DNA of 64,000 nt from Hyposmocoma kahamanoa (GCF_003589595.1 NW_020654080.1:5678709-5742708), one strand, 5' to 3'; positions 21,881 to 33,119 are shown, counted from the first letter of the stretch. Translations and numbers: made by a program. Notes: generated by a model from the sequence alone, not told the origin.

Positions 21881-22164
21881 ATGTATGTGACATAGTGACA
21901 TAGTGACATACTGACATCGTCATTCCACTTTCTTATCGCCTTTTCTCCGGTTCCTGGTCACTCGTTTTTACCTTACTAAGCAAGATGTATGGAGGGTACT
22001 ACACTCTCCTAACTACATTACAGCCAACAACAGCAACAGGCAGCCGCGCGCTTTCATGTATTTTACGCAATAACCGATTTGATAATTCTTTGTTTGTTGC
22101 AAAGAGGGTATCTCAGTATGTAATCATAATCATTAGTCCCATTTAAATTTGAAGAAAATTATCT

Positions 22165-22290
22165 ACCTCTACGGGTGGCGAACTAGGGCACGACTCCGAT
22201 TTTGTGCACTTTCCGGTAATTGATTTCAGTAAAACTTGGCAAATAGATTTATTCCACGAACTTTTGAGGTCGGTTTTTTAGTACTCTGTA
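22165..22290 (-). repeat. Repeat L, uninterrupted copy
   Basis: On the minus strand: CAGAGTACTAAAAAACCGAC, CTCAAAAGTTCGTGGAAT, CCAAGTTTTACTGAAATC, TACCGGAAAGTGCACAAA, CCCTAGTTCGCCACC. The same two halves are separated by about 310 bp at 52593-53050. Confidence 0.6.
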
Positions 22291-22336
22291 CGTACTACTT
22301 TTTTAGTTGTCGAATATTTAGTACCTATAGGTACAC

Positions 22337-22418
22337 CAGATGTCGCGACGAGTACCAAATAGCTATTTTTGTAAGTAATTTGTTTTACATCGACAAGGTG
22401 CAATTTATCAAAGTCACT
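22337..22418 (+). repeat. Direct duplicate block, unit 2
   Basis: See 21741. Both units lie beside GGTACA(C/T)CAGA-type sequence. Confidence 0.7.
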
Positions 22419-22709
22419 CTAATTTCTAGTTTTTTTTATGGATAGTGCAGGCTGTTTGTTATTTTGGATATCGTTACGAGCTAGTTTATAAGAAATAGAT
22501 TACAGCTTTCGTAGCAATGACTACCGCTCAATACCATAAAGGAATAGGCAGAGGCTGAAACACAGCGCTACACGGTACCATCGCCGTTTCGGCATAAGCT
22601 GAGCTATGCCTTTTGTCTCAATTTACTTTTACTGTTTTGACCTCTTTCCTTTGTATAATTTTTTTTCATAATGTTATTCTGTGACAATAAATGATTTATT
22701 TATTTATTT

Positions 22710-23009
22710 TATTTTGTTTAGAATTAGCGCCATCTACCCATATTAGTAAACGTTAATTTATAAATTAGTTTGTACCACCCTTTGCCTTCTATTGGCACGC
22801 ATTTGTCAAAGTTCAGTGAATATTATAAGGGAAAAAACTGACATCTTATATTTCATATTAAAGATTAATTAATTGATACCATTTACATAATATAAACTAC
22901 TTCCAAGGTATTGATTTGCGCGTCTAAACATAAGATGGAATTTTGATCTTTTCCAGATTTACAATCTGTATTATGGAGATTAGCAGTCTTCTTGAGTTAT
23001 TGGTCCATA
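22710..23009 (+). repeat. Repeat D copy
   Basis: It starts ATTTTGTTTAGAATTAGCGC and ends TTGAGTTATTGGTCCAT, with TTAGCAGTCTTCTTGAG near the end. Other copies are at 24445-24629 (+, 5' truncated) and 26519-26838 (-). It is non-coding and its class is unknown. Confidence 0.7.
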
Positions 23010-23408
23010 TTATCACTATTAAATGTCACAGTTAGTTAGGCACTTGACCTTAATTAAAAGGAGTTGTTCGATATTGGAAATAAAAAAGACAGTAAGAAAG
23101 TTATAATTGGAAAAAATCTTCCTGTCACAGAAGTTCTTCGATTGATTGGTAGAAGATGTTTCTGGAAGATTATTTAACATTAGTATCAATCGAAACTGAT
23201 TTTATCATCGCGCTTTATGACAGGAAATTGAAACCGTGTGTTATTATTTATCGTTTATTTTGATGTGTTTATACTGTAATTAATGCGTATTTTACGAGTA
23301 TTCAACAACATTAAATATTCATAATTTGTAAATATTAAAAAAACCGCTTTAAAACGGAAGTAATATCGAAGAGTGTAATTAAGTATATACACTACTTTTA
23401 ACCTTTTT

Positions 23409-23690
23409 CTTTATAATATCAAGTGACGTGATGAACAATCCGTGCGCCTGATGGTGAGCTACACGCCTGTCCATAACAGTTGCAGTGCCCCTCAGAGCTT
23501 TAATCGCAAAGATCTGAGGGGCACTGCCACCGCGCCCGTCATTCTGAGACATAAATTGACAAGTCCCATGTGCCTGTAATTTCACCAGTGTAATTTTACG
23601 TTTCGAAACCGGAGCACAGTAATGCTGACGTTACTGCTTGCTGGCAGAAATAGATTAGTTGGCAGTACTACCTTGGACAAACTCTTTCAC
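23409..23690 (-). repeat. Repeat A, near full length
   Basis: It runs from TTATAATATCAAGTGACG to GGACAAACTCTTTCAC. The main stem is perfect here: AGTGCCCCTCAGA pairs with TCTGAGGGGCACT around a 16-base loop. Confidence 0.9.
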
Positions 23691-24137
23691 ACTAGTAAAG
23701 TTTTCATTACTAGTAAAGTGATGTGAAGTATATGTAACATCGCAAATGCTTAGCTGGTTGTGGAGCATTAGAAATATCTGTGATACGCAGGCTTTACCTA
23801 CCTTTCCACCCGGAATAGATAATTGCCGCTTTGCGGTAGAAATAGGTCGGTGCTTATCTAGGCGGATTCTGTACATCCCATTGCCGGAAGGCCCACCATC
23901 GTCAAAATTAAGCCGTAAAACGTAATCTTATCTTAACAAACTCGTCTGTATTATAAGTGCTATTTTTGTTTTGTGGATATGAATTCTCTTCCTTGTTCTT
24001 CTCGCGGTGTGGTTTCATTCAGCTATATTTATATAAGTAAATGCTTTATGTTCAACAAGAATTCAAAAGCAAAAATCGAAAAGTCCATTCTCACACTTTG
24101 GAACTGAATTGATTTTGCACTGTACGGTTTCAGAGAA

Positions 24138-24356
24138 GCTTCCTCCCACTTACAATTAGGTTGTCGAATGAACTCCCTGACTGGATTTTTCCGCTGGATT
24201 GCAGCATGGAGTCCTTGAAAAGGGGTTTGAGAAGGGTCCTAAAAGGGTTGGCAACGCGCTCGTGACGCCCATGCTGTTGCAGAAGTTCTTAGGCGATTGT
24301 GACCTTTTTTTTTCAGGCGGGCTGTATGCTTGCTTACCGCCTACTATATAAAAAAG
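24138..24356 (+). mobile_element. LINE 3' end (lepidopteran-type 3' UTR)
   Basis: A degraded C-terminal tail (around CGAATGAACTCCCTGACTGG) leads into AAGGGTTGGCAACGCGCTCG, TGACGCCCATGCTGTTGCAG, GGCGGGCTGTATGCTTGCTT, ACCGCCTACTATATAAAAAA. I recognise this trailer as a widespread lepidopteran LINE 3' UTR. No intact coding remains. Confidence 0.65.
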
Positions 24357-24444
24357 CAAAGCTTTGATAGCCACATATTTGTCTAAGGTCAGAAAATAAT
24401 TTTAGCTCATTATCAATATTTGAATAATAATTAGATGGAAAAAT

Positions 24445-24629
24445 CTTATACTGTACTTCTTATATTTCATACGAAAGAAGAATTAATTGATATCCACAGT
24501 CATTTTAATGTAAACTGCTTGCAGGATACAGGTCAGCGCCATTTAGATATAGGACGGAATTTTGACCTTTTTCCGAGTTACGATCTGTAGTATAGAGATT
24601 AGCAGTCTTCTTGACTTATTGGTCCATGG
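24445..24629 (+). repeat. Repeat D copy, truncated
   Basis: CTTATATTTCATACGAAAGA to TTGACTTATTGGTCCAT. Confidence 0.65.
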
Positions 24630-24785
24630 TTATTATAAAAGCAACGAGTAAGCAACATATGTATAATAGTCTTTAATATTTAAGTTGTGTAGAATTTATT
24701 TATATTCCATCAAGCAATTCAATAATTCAGAAATTAATACAAATACTGTAGCGCTTTTCGGCCGGTTCTTTTATTATATTCCTCG

Positions 24786-24837
24786 TTTTTTAACCGACTT
24801 CAAAAAAGGAGGTTCTCTGTTCGACTGTATTTTTCTT
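24786..24837 (+). repeat. Motif J copy
   Basis: TTAACCGACTTCAAAAAAGG then AGGTTCTCTGTTCGACTG. It lies just upstream of a SINE B. Confidence 0.55.
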
Positions 24838-24859
24838 AGGTGCATGTTATGCGATTACT

Positions 24860-24976
24860 CCGCACACACACACTCACACATACACTCACGCTCAACACAT
24901 ACACTCAACACAGCTCCGCACTAGGGAAACCATGTGTCGCGGGTGCCATGGACACACATAGACAACCACAAATTAC
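24860..24976 (-). mobile_element. SINE B, 5' truncated
   Basis: Only the distal half: GCACTAGGGAAACCATGTGT, CGCGGGTGCCATGGACACAC and GACAACCACAAATTACA, with a CA-rich end expansion. Confidence 0.75.
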
Positions 24977-25496
24977 ACATTTACATTTCCAATTATTTAT
25001 TCATACCTTATATTCGCTCCAACATGGAATAAGGTACCTTTATTATAATTTTATATAGAAGTTCCGACAAAAATGTAAAAGTTTCAATACTTTTTAATGG
25101 CTTCACTGCAAGGACGATCAAATACAAGTGGCGGTTTTTGAAACAACTGCCAACTTTTTACAAACCTCATAAAGTCGTGCCTTAATTATCATCAAGATCA
25201 AACATTTTGAATATTCTCGTAAAAAAGTGAGTAATTCGAAACGAATTCTAATATGAAGCAGGAAATTTAAACTTTTACCACAGTATAATTAATCAGAACA
25301 AGTAAGGCAACTCCCGCCTACTTGGTGCGTAAATGTCTACACTTCGCTCGGGGCGTAGGGTGTTACACATTATTATTTTAGTTATATCCGCAGGTTGTAA
25401 ACATCACATCCACAGCCTGATTTCACCGACTGCTGGGTATAGACCTCCCAAAGTTTGTGCCATCCACCACGATTCTGGGGCCCTATTATAGGACTA
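24977..25496. other. Interval with a possible SINE or LINE scrap
   Basis: Near 25432-25475, CTGCTGGGTATAGACCTCCC resembles a common lepidopteran repeat block. Nothing else was recognised. Confidence 0.35.
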
Positions 25497-25785
25497 CGTC
25501 ACTCGCTCGAGGTTACGAGATAAGTGCCTACCGCTGAGTGTATCGCCGACAGTGCAAGCGCTCAGACAAGTCGTTTTTGCATTACAATCTTTGTGCAACC
25601 CCAATATTCGGTTCCGCGTGACTGCACATGGCAGGTAACGTTGTTTTCGCCTCTCTGAGAGCGTACTTAGTTTCCTTTTTCCTCGTCGAGAGCGCCCGGT
25701 GTCATTAGTCAGATTTAGTAGGCTATTATACCGTAGGTATTTTCGATTTTGTACCAGAGTGAGGTATCTATTACGTAGAAAGTAA
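25497..25785 (-). repeat. Repeat C copy, longest
   Basis: Minus orientation. It holds every block of the 16795 copy plus an extra internal stretch around 25583-25610. Confidence 0.75.
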
Positions 25786-26199
25786 CTATTAATCCTACAC
25801 TGCAAAGCACGAAATCCATAGTTTCCATTATGGATGACCAGACTTCAGTTTCAATCCCCCGATTCATTTCCATATAGGCTTGACCAAGAAAATTACTACG
25901 TGAAAATTGTTTTCACAAATAAAACGCCTAATGGTTCTTAAGATAGTTTTCCTGTATCTACTATGGTTTCGGATTTTCCCATACAATCCCAGTAAAAAAC
26001 ACACTTTACGTCCGTTAAGAAAAAAACAATAAGTAATAAAGCATATACATGCATTAGTAGAAAGCTTGTCAAATTAAAAAAAATCGTGAATCAAATTGTC
26101 AATGTGTGTACATACACAAAAGCCCGCACTTTTGTATGTGCGTGTTTGTATGTGTATTATGACTTTCCTCGAAACTCTCAATTGACGTATATTTTTTTT
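25786..26199. other. Interval with no recognised feature
   Basis: AT-rich unique-looking sequence. Confidence 0.4.
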
Positions 26200-26252
26200 T
26201 ATTATATTAAGTGACGGAACGAAAAACTCGTGCGCCTGATAATACGCGGAGT
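26200..26252 (-). repeat. Repeat A terminal fragment
   Basis: TATTAAGTGACGGAACGAAA and CTCGTGCGCCTGATAATACG only. Confidence 0.7.
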
Positions 26253-26518
26253 TTCATTATTTTAGTAATAATATAGTCTAATATCTAATAGCCTTGCCTG
26301 CCCTGTGTTTTGTCTTTTGTTTGCCTCTGTATTTGCTAGGTTGTTCTGAAAGTACGTTTACGTACAGACGCTTACGTCTGCCTGAAACTTTTGCAGTAAA
26401 GCTGTTATTTCTTTTGGAACTTCTTGTATTTCCTGTCAGCTCAACTCTTTATTCTTGAAAATAAAATCATATTGACTACGATTCTCGCAGTTTAAAAATT
26501 AATGAGTAAAATACCTCA

Positions 26519-26838
26519 AAGGACTGCTATACTCTTTATACCACAGTTCATTACTCTGAGAAAGGTCAAAATTCTGGTCTATATCTTAAAGACGCTGCTT
26601 GATAGCCTCGAGGTAGTTTATATTATCTAAATGTCTGTGAAAATCAATTAATTCCTCTTTGTTATGAAATATAAGAAGTCAGTTTTTTCCTTGTAATATT
26701 ATTAAACTATTTTGTGAACTTTGACAAATTAGGTATATCAGTAGATAGTATTTTGTGTTTGTAACACAATGCTACCAATTGTTAAATTAACGCCTACTAT
26801 GGATAGATGGCGCTAATACTAAACAAAACAAAAGAATA
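26519..26838 (-). repeat. Repeat D copy, inverted
   Basis: From GGACTGCTATACTCTTTATA to ATGGCGCTAATACTAAACAA on the plus strand, the reverse of 22710-23009. Confidence 0.7.
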
Positions 26839-27131
26839 GCCGGCATTATCCATAAAAATCTGTGCTATAAGCGCCATCTAGTTGATTTGTTTGTTATCAC
26901 TAGGAATTAGAGAAGATTATATCGCGTATACATTATATCGCGGTTAGCAGTCCTCTTGAGTCCATGGTAGAACCAAGTTCATTTTAGTCATTTCCAATAG
27001 AGAGTTTAATTACGTGCCCATGAGCTCAACCAGATCATTCCGCCTCCTTCCACACCCAGTCGTGCGGGATATCATCCTTAATTGGTCAATATTTCTTTCA
27101 GGCGTACTAAGCGCTTGTCGTCGTCGTCTTA

Positions 27132-27340
27132 TTTTTTTATAATATCAAGTGACGGAACGAACAAGTCGTAGGTCAGGTGGCAAGCTACCCGCCTGTTCAT
27201 AACAGATGTAGTGCCACTCAGAGCATTAAATCGCGAAGATCTGAGGGGCACCGCCATTACGACCGCCACTCTCAGACATAGGTTGGCAAGTCCTACGTGC
27301 CTGTAATTTCGTCAGCACCCTCATCCTTCAAAACCGGATT
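27132..27340 (-). repeat. Repeat A copy, outer end missing
   Basis: TTTATAATATCAAGTGACGG to CCTTCAAAACCGGA, with the stem pair AGTGCCACTCAGAG and GATCTGAGGGGCAC. Confidence 0.85.
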
Positions 27341-28110
27341 TTCCTGCTTGCGACTGTATTTCCGAACACATACAACCTGGCTATCTTTACGGTGCGACTG
27401 AATCTGTATATTCTGGTCAAGTTCATTCCATCGTAAACTCTATTTAATAATATCTATCAGAGCCAGATAGTGATCAAAAGCAGTCCACTTACTTTAAAAA
27501 GAAATCAGAACTGCGGTGAAATTTTGTGGTGTGACTCCGGTTGTTTTAACTACAGCGCAAAGTATGTAATTGCTATATTATATTATCGATGTATTCTCAT
27601 AGAGACTGAAATAATATTTCTTAATATTTCACCAACCTCTTGATCTTTTCTTAGAAACAAGCTTATTTCATATCGTTTCAAGTCACTACAGTTGCTTTTA
27701 TATTGTACAGGTTATTACATATTTGCGTTCACAAATGAAGAGTCCTAGAGATGTCTACATACAATGATTTATCTTGCTATGATATTTTGACGACGAAAGA
27801 TTAGATGGTACATTTCACGCGAAGAAGCATCTGTATTTAATTAAGATTGAAAACATATTATACAGGGTGGAAAAAATCCAAGGGACATGAAGGAAACTAC
27901 CTTCAATGCTTAAGACAGATATAATTTTATTTAAAGAAAACATTCTTTAATATGAACAACTGCATTCACAGATTTTTTTAAAGCTTAAATATCTGATTCG
28001 TCAATCAAACCAACTAAAAATACAAAAAACAAACACACTAAAATAAAAATAAAATCTCTCCAATAAACCTTGGATCTTACGATTATAGACGTTCTAACGA
28101 AATTTAATAA

Positions 28111-28240
28111 TAACCTGCCTCCATGGCCGAACGGTTACCATGCTGGTCTGACACGCGTAGGTCCCGGGTTTATATCTTTCGTGAGTTTCTTTGTAATTCG
28201 TGTATATAATACAAGATTTCCCGAGTGCGGGACTATGGGG
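28111..28240 (+). mobile_element. SINE B with internal deletion, nested
   Basis: The head is good (TGCCTCCATGGCCGAACGGT, then GGTCCCGGGTTTATATCTTT). The body after the B box is shortened and the end is TTTCCCGAGTGCGGGACTAT. Confidence 0.75.
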
Positions 28241-28243
28241 CTT

Positions 28244-28522
28244 TTTTTTATAATATCAAGTGACGGGACGAACAAGTCCTGTGCCTGATGGTAAGCTACA
28301 CGCCTGTTCATAACAGTTACAGTGCACTCAGATCTTTAAATCGAGGAGATCTGAGGGGCACTGCCACTGCGCCCGTCACCCTGATACATAAGTTGACAAG
28401 TCCCATGTGCCTGTAATTTCACCAGCAGCCTTACCCTTCAAAACCGAAACACAGTAATGGTGGCATTACTGCTTGGCGGCAGAAATAGGTAAGGTGGCAG
28501 TACTACTCCTGTAGTAGTACTG
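28244..28522 (-). repeat. Repeat A, near full length, nested
   Basis: It starts TATAATATCAAGTGACGGGA and ends in GGTGGCAGTACTACTCCTGT. The CTACTCCTGTAGTAG end forms a small palindrome. Confidence 0.88.
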
Positions 28523-29068
28523 CCACTGCTACGCACACAGCGTTATATTATTATTAGTAAGATCCCATGGACATCTTTAATTGCATTTTTAGATGGTTAG
28601 ATTTCGACTCAGGTAAGCGTTTAAAAAATCTGTGAATAGAGTTATTCACATCAAGAAAATTAAAAGAATGTTTCCTTTAAGTATAATTAACTACCTTAAG
28701 CATTTAAAGTAGTTCCCCTTTATATCACATTGATTTTTTACACAGTGTATACTCTGTGGTGGAAGACTTTTGAATTTAGAGCGTTTCAAAAGGTGCCGTA
28801 AATAAACCGACGTAGGTACAATTACTATATACATGTATACACGTGTAGCAATATCAAAATCAAGAATCTCGCTAAAGTTAATTACTACTTTGTAGCTTCT
28901 ACTTATCTATAAATATGTATTAATACGACGTTCATTACCATCGTAAAGTATTAAATGATTTAATACATCATTTCTAAGAAAATTGAACATTAAGTGGACC
29001 GTCTTTAAGTATACTCGTGTTGATTCAGACGAAAAAGTCGTTTTTAGCGGAATTTGTTTATGACAACC

Positions 29069-29150
29069 CCCGTGGTCGAGTGGCTTGCGCATCGGTTTTC
29101 ATAGTGTCACCATCTCTGAGGTCCCGGATTCGATCCCCGGACGGGTTAAT
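29069..29150 (+). mobile_element. tRNA-derived SINE head, type E
   Basis: An A-box-like GTGGTCGAGTGGCTTGCGCA and a B box GGTCCCGGATTCGATCCCCG, ending GGACGGGTTA. The spacing and stems do not make a full tRNA cloverleaf, so I treat it as a SINE head rather than a tRNA gene. Confidence 0.6.
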
Positions 29151-29239
29151 GTAGAAAAAATTTCTATATTGTCTCTATAACACAAGTGCTTTAATTAAAT
29201 TTGTATTGAATTGATTTTCAATATGTTTTTGTGAAATTA

Positions 29240-29470
29240 CTCCACTAGTTTGTTATAATTATTAATTCAAAGAAAGAAGAAAAAAAAGAGAACACGAACA
29301 CTCAGAAAAAATTCCTATTTTCCGACCGGATTCGAACCGATGCCATCTAGTAGACCGTACCAGTCGCTATGCCAACTAAGCCACGGAACGAACCAGCGAA
29401 CCTCACGAATTTTTCTATGTGCTTGTTGTTGGATCTTTGTGTTTGGTTTTCAACGACTTTTTAGCCGTAA
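29240..29470 (-). mobile_element. tRNA-derived SINE, type F
   Basis: On the minus strand: CGTTCCGTGGCTTAGTTGGC (A-box region), then ATCGGTTCGAATCCGGTCGG (B box), AATTTTTTCTGAGTGTTCG and a C/T-rich tail. A second copy is at 55716-55945 (+). A block resembling GTGAAATTACTCCACTAG occurs on both sides here (near 29231 and 29602) in the same orientation, and beside the other copy. Confidence 0.7.
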
Positions 29471-29784
29471 CGCCATCTATGAGAAATCTATGAAAGTATT
29501 TTGTCACCCAGTTAGGTAACTTTACAGCTATCAGCCCTAGCTTTCGATGTCGGTATTAATTATAATTAACTTTGTATTGAATTGACATCCAATTATGTTT
29601 CGTGAAATTACTCCAATAGTTTGCTAAATACAAAGATCACAAGAGATAAGTGCTTTAGTTGTATTATAGACGGCGGCTGCTTCAGAAGGGCCTGAGGTTG
29701 ACATGGTGTCTTACCTCTCTGAAGCAGTTGCAAACTATACGAGTAAGTTCCATTCTCTTGGAAGGGATATTTCGATATGAGGTC

Positions 29785-30030
29785 CCAGGAAAAAGGAATC
29801 TGGTACAAGACCACGCAGAGTGAGCCTCCTCGTATTTCTTGGTTTGGCCATGTTAAATTAAGCAGGGGTCAAATTGTCAACGCACATAGGCTTCGATCCG
29901 GAAACGTTTCTAAACAACTTCATGTTTTAAACAAATTCATGTTTTTTTTTTGTATTTGATGAGGACGTACATCATTTGCTCATGGCGTGTGTTCGGACGG
30001 AACCTATCAGGGTGCAGTTATTTGCACAGA
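29785..30030 (+). pseudogene. LINE C-terminal fragment (region after RNase H)
   Basis: The open stretch 29777-29959 contains FGHVKLSRGQIVNAHRLRSG. A frame change passes into DEDVHHLLMACVRTEP. This His/Cys layout is that of the C-terminal domain of RNase H-type LINE proteins. It is short, frameshifted and not coding. Confidence 0.6.
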
Positions 30031-30065
30031 CTGGATTCCGTACATTTAATGTGGGGTGATGAAGG

Positions 30066-30362
30066 CATGGTAGCCTAATGTTTTGACCTGCTGCCTCTCA
30101 AGCAGAGTGTCGTGGGTTCGAATCCAGACCTGTGAGTTTCTCGGAATTTATGTGAGAAATTTAATTTGAAATTTATCATGAGCTTTTCTGTGAAGGGAAA
30201 GCATCCTGCTGAAGAAGGTTCACAACCCTCGGAAAACGTTTGAAGTCCCCAATCCGGATTGGCCAAGCATGACGGACTATTGCCTAAACCTCCGTCTGAA
30301 GAAGGAGACCAGTGCCATGAATGTTGGGTGGTTTCAATCTGTTTTGTCGGATCCAACATTTC
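30066..30362 (+). mobile_element. tRNA-derived SINE, HaSE-like, near full length
   Basis: Head: GGTAGCCTAATGTTTTGACC and CGTGGGTTCGAATCCAGACC. Body: TTATCATGAGCTTTTCTGTG, CATCCTGCTGAAGAAGGTTC, CCCAATCCGGATTGGCCAAG and GAAGGAGACCAGTGCCATGA. It belongs with the fragment at 16556-16740. Confidence 0.8.
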
Positions 30363-30399
30363 ACCGCGATGATTTTATAAATGTGTTTGGTTAGGCAGT

Positions 30400-31138
30400 A
30401 TATTTTGATTTATCTGTCTGAGATTTTATTAAGTGTTTTCTTTAGGTATTGTTTTTCTAATGGGGCTGACATGTTCAATAACGATCAAAGCTCCTAAATA
30501 AATAAAGCGCTTTAGTTACTTACTTTGGGATCGGAATGACGTGTATTATATTATTTAATATTTATTATTAATTAATTTATAGAACCCGTATAAACAAATT
30601 CTTATCCTAATGATGTGTATCAGTCATACTTAAAACATTTAAAACAGCCATTATTCATAGTTTTTCACATAAAGCAACATTTTGGGCTTTTTACAGTGAC
30701 AGTGGGACATGTAAAGACCCTAAAACGACGATATGTTTGAAAAAAAAAAACAAATATACGTGGTTTACATACGAAAATAGTAATTTTCTACCATCAGGTA
30801 CTATTATCCACTAGCTGTCACAATAAAATATTATAGAAAGAAAATAAATTTATTTGACTGCCTCAAACGATATCACACAAAAAAACAAAATAGAAAAAAT
30901 AATTAAAATCATGATCAAAACATTCACATGTAAGTACACAAAAAAATAATTACAAAACAAACAAGGATTCTAAGTATAAAGATATTTTGTGTGGCTGCTG
31001 CATTAACAAAGGGGTTATATTATATTACAGAACTTATAATATGTGATAATTAAGTATGTATTGTGATAACCGTATTTGGTGATAATAAAATATCAACAGT
31101 CAGAATATTATGAAGTTTTTGAAGGAAAAAATAAGTGG
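30400..31138. other. AT-rich interval, nothing recognised
   Basis: No supportable feature. Confidence 0.45.
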
Positions 31139-31352
31139 TCATTTGTTCTCCATCTCACCTCATGGAAAGTAATGACGAGCTCGACAATAGAGCATGCACA
31201 TTGCACACCTAAACGCCTATTCACTCTTGTCTTGAAAAGGCCCAAAAGAACAAATCTGCAGGTAGGGAATTCCACTCCATAGCCGTTCGCTATATAAATG
31301 TAGAAGCGAAACGCTACATGCGAATCCATAGAATATCTATCACACATGTTAA
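31139..31352 (-). pseudogene. LINE 3' end fragment, family G
   Basis: Minus-strand reading gives GLFKTRVNRRLGVQCACSIV followed by the conserved trailer. A shared CCATCTCACCTCATGGAAAG end marks the family. See 1511. Confidence 0.6.
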
Positions 31353-31602
31353 AGAAAGTTGAATGTTTTTTAAATGAAATAACGAGCATATACAGGGTTC
31401 TTTGTACAATACTAACAACCTCGCAGAACTGTACTGATGTTACTAACATCAACAACAACAACTTTTGTTGACTTTTAACCATTCATCGGGTTTTATTTTC
31501 TATCGGATACATTTCGGGGAGTGAACTTTTCAATTTGATTCCACCCTCACCGTTCCTCATTCGGTCGACTAGAGGGTCCGGAACATTCCATCCTCATGTC
31601 GT

Positions 31603-31816
31603 TGATAATAATAACGCACATACTCAACATAGCCCCGCACTAGGGAAACCCTGTGTCGCGGGTGCTATGGACACACACATAGACAACCACAAATTACACC
31701 CAAACTCACGAGAGAAATAAATGTAGGCCATACTACTATTTCTCCCGGCCCGGGAATCGAACCTGGGACCTCTGCGTGGCAGTCCGGCATGGTAACCGTT
31801 CGGCCACGGAGGCAGT
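31603..31816 (-). mobile_element. SINE B, best-preserved full-length copy
   Basis: Minus-strand head TGCCTCCGTGGCCGAACGGT with an exact A box. The B box is GGTCCCAGGTTCGATTCCCG. The body and the end block (TTTCCCTAGTGCGGGGCTA) are complete. Confidence 0.9.
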
Positions 31817-31825
31817 CAATTCTTC

Positions 31826-31997
31826 AGTTAAAATTGATATACCACCCATTCACACTAAGCGCTTTGCTGTCTCCTTTCTGATGCGTACGGCAATTCCCGA
31901 AAAGAACAATTTGGGACTCTTCAAGACTAGAATGAATAGGCATTTTTTAGGTAAACGCGTACCATCGTTGGTCACAACGTCGCTTAACATTAGCTGA
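31826..31997 (+). pseudogene. LINE 3' end fragment, family G, still open
   Basis: Reads IPPIHTKRFAVSFLMRTAIP, then NNLGLFKTRMNRHFLGKR and stops. It is the clearest coding remnant of the family, adjoining the SINE B. Confidence 0.65.
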
Positions 31998-32094
31998 GAT
32001 TGTGGCCAAGCGTCTACTGTTTATTAAAAAAAATACAAAAGTAAAAATATTCAATTAGAACGCTTTAAAGTCTAGTTGGCAGCAAAAGAAAGCA

Positions 32095-32115
32095 CAGAGA
32101 GAGAGAGAGAGAGGC
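32095..32115 (+). repeat. (GA)n microsatellite
   Basis: AGAGAGAGAGAGAG run. Confidence 0.85.
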
Positions 32116-32627
32116 GTTGCTAAGCAACTTACTACCAAACTTATTAAACTTTTTCAAATACAGATCTAGAAAGTGTCAGATATTGCTATTAAAAACTTGA
32201 AAGTTTATTTTTGGTAAAATGTTTTGAAAAAGTCATGGAAGATGAGTTGTTGTTTATGATGTTACTACTATAGTCCTACATCGTGCTTAGTATTTTATAA
32301 ATAACCTGTATATTGTATCAGTTGCGCATGAGTTTTATGTTTTAATCTCCAAATTCCTCGCACCGTAACAGCTAAGTGTCATGAAACCACTTCAACAAAA
32401 CTTTCCGTTTTACCATTACTTCAGCGTCGGCAAACAATTTTCGAAACCTTGAAAATTTCAACATAAACTAAATGACATTCCACTCGTTTCCCTGTCACGT
32501 CTCGTGTACCTAAACAACACTACTTATAAACCCCTAAGCAAACTTTCGACGCGAAACCGTGTACTCCGTACTGTTTGTGTTACCGGACTAAATGCACTGC
32601 GGTGGTTGCTACAGTCTGTCTTGTCTT

Positions 32628-33118
32628 GTATAGTCTGTTTTTTTTTAATATGGAGTAAAATGACAGTTTATGGTGCAAAAGTGTTGCCCGCTTGCAAGCG
32701 GCTAGTGGTTGTAGTCGATAAATAATATCGACTATCGACTGAACGTTGATTAGGCTTTTGCAATAAAAACCGAACTTGTATCATTTTTGTATTTATTAAA
32801 AAAATACAAAGAGGAGACATATTTTAAAGTTTTCCATTTTGATTCAACATAGATAATCAAATTCGCCTGTACTTAATAAAATATGTATGAATTAAAATTG
32901 TTTTAAGAAAAGGCCAACGGTCACAATAAGAATAAAGTATGCAATAACGCAATTTGTAATCTTTAGAACGCAGACATTTTTTGGCAAAATGTTACCTTCT
33001 TTCACAATCTATCGATAAAACTGTCGACAACAACTACATGACTATTTAAAATTTATGAGAACTGACAACCCTACAAATGTAATTTTACTCCGTCTTCAAA
33101 ACAGAGACTATAGAAGTA
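32628..33118. repeat. Possible TIR-bounded element
   Basis: TATAGTCTGTTTTTTTTTAA and TATGGAGTAAAATGAC at the left match, inverted, the right end near 33088-33118 (GTAATTTTACTCCGTC, CAGAGACTATAG). The inside has several ATCGATA-type palindromes. Weak, and no transposase. Confidence 0.4.
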
Positions 33119-33119
33119 A

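Larger units (their letters stand above)
27861..28750. mobile_element. DNA transposon remnant with about 140-bp terminal inverted repeats, holding nested insertions
   Basis: The left arm (27861-28000) includes AAGGAAACTACCTTCAATGC, AAGAAAACATTCTTTAAT and GCATTCACAGATTTTTTTAA. On the minus strand the right arm (28612-28750) reads GGGAACTACTTTAAATGC, AAGGAAACATTCTTTTAAT and CTATTCACAGATTTTTTAAA. Between the arms sit a SINE B (28111-28240) and a repeat A (28244-28522). No transposase is visible, so it is non-autonomous or gutted. The superfamily is not determined. Confidence 0.75.

Noticed and set aside
28115..28190. tRNA gene candidates at 28111, 29069, 29340 (minus), 30066, 45566 and 55830
   Set aside because: A and B box matches are clear but acceptor stems and spacing do not make a cloverleaf, and each continues into a repeated body. 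They are SINE heads.
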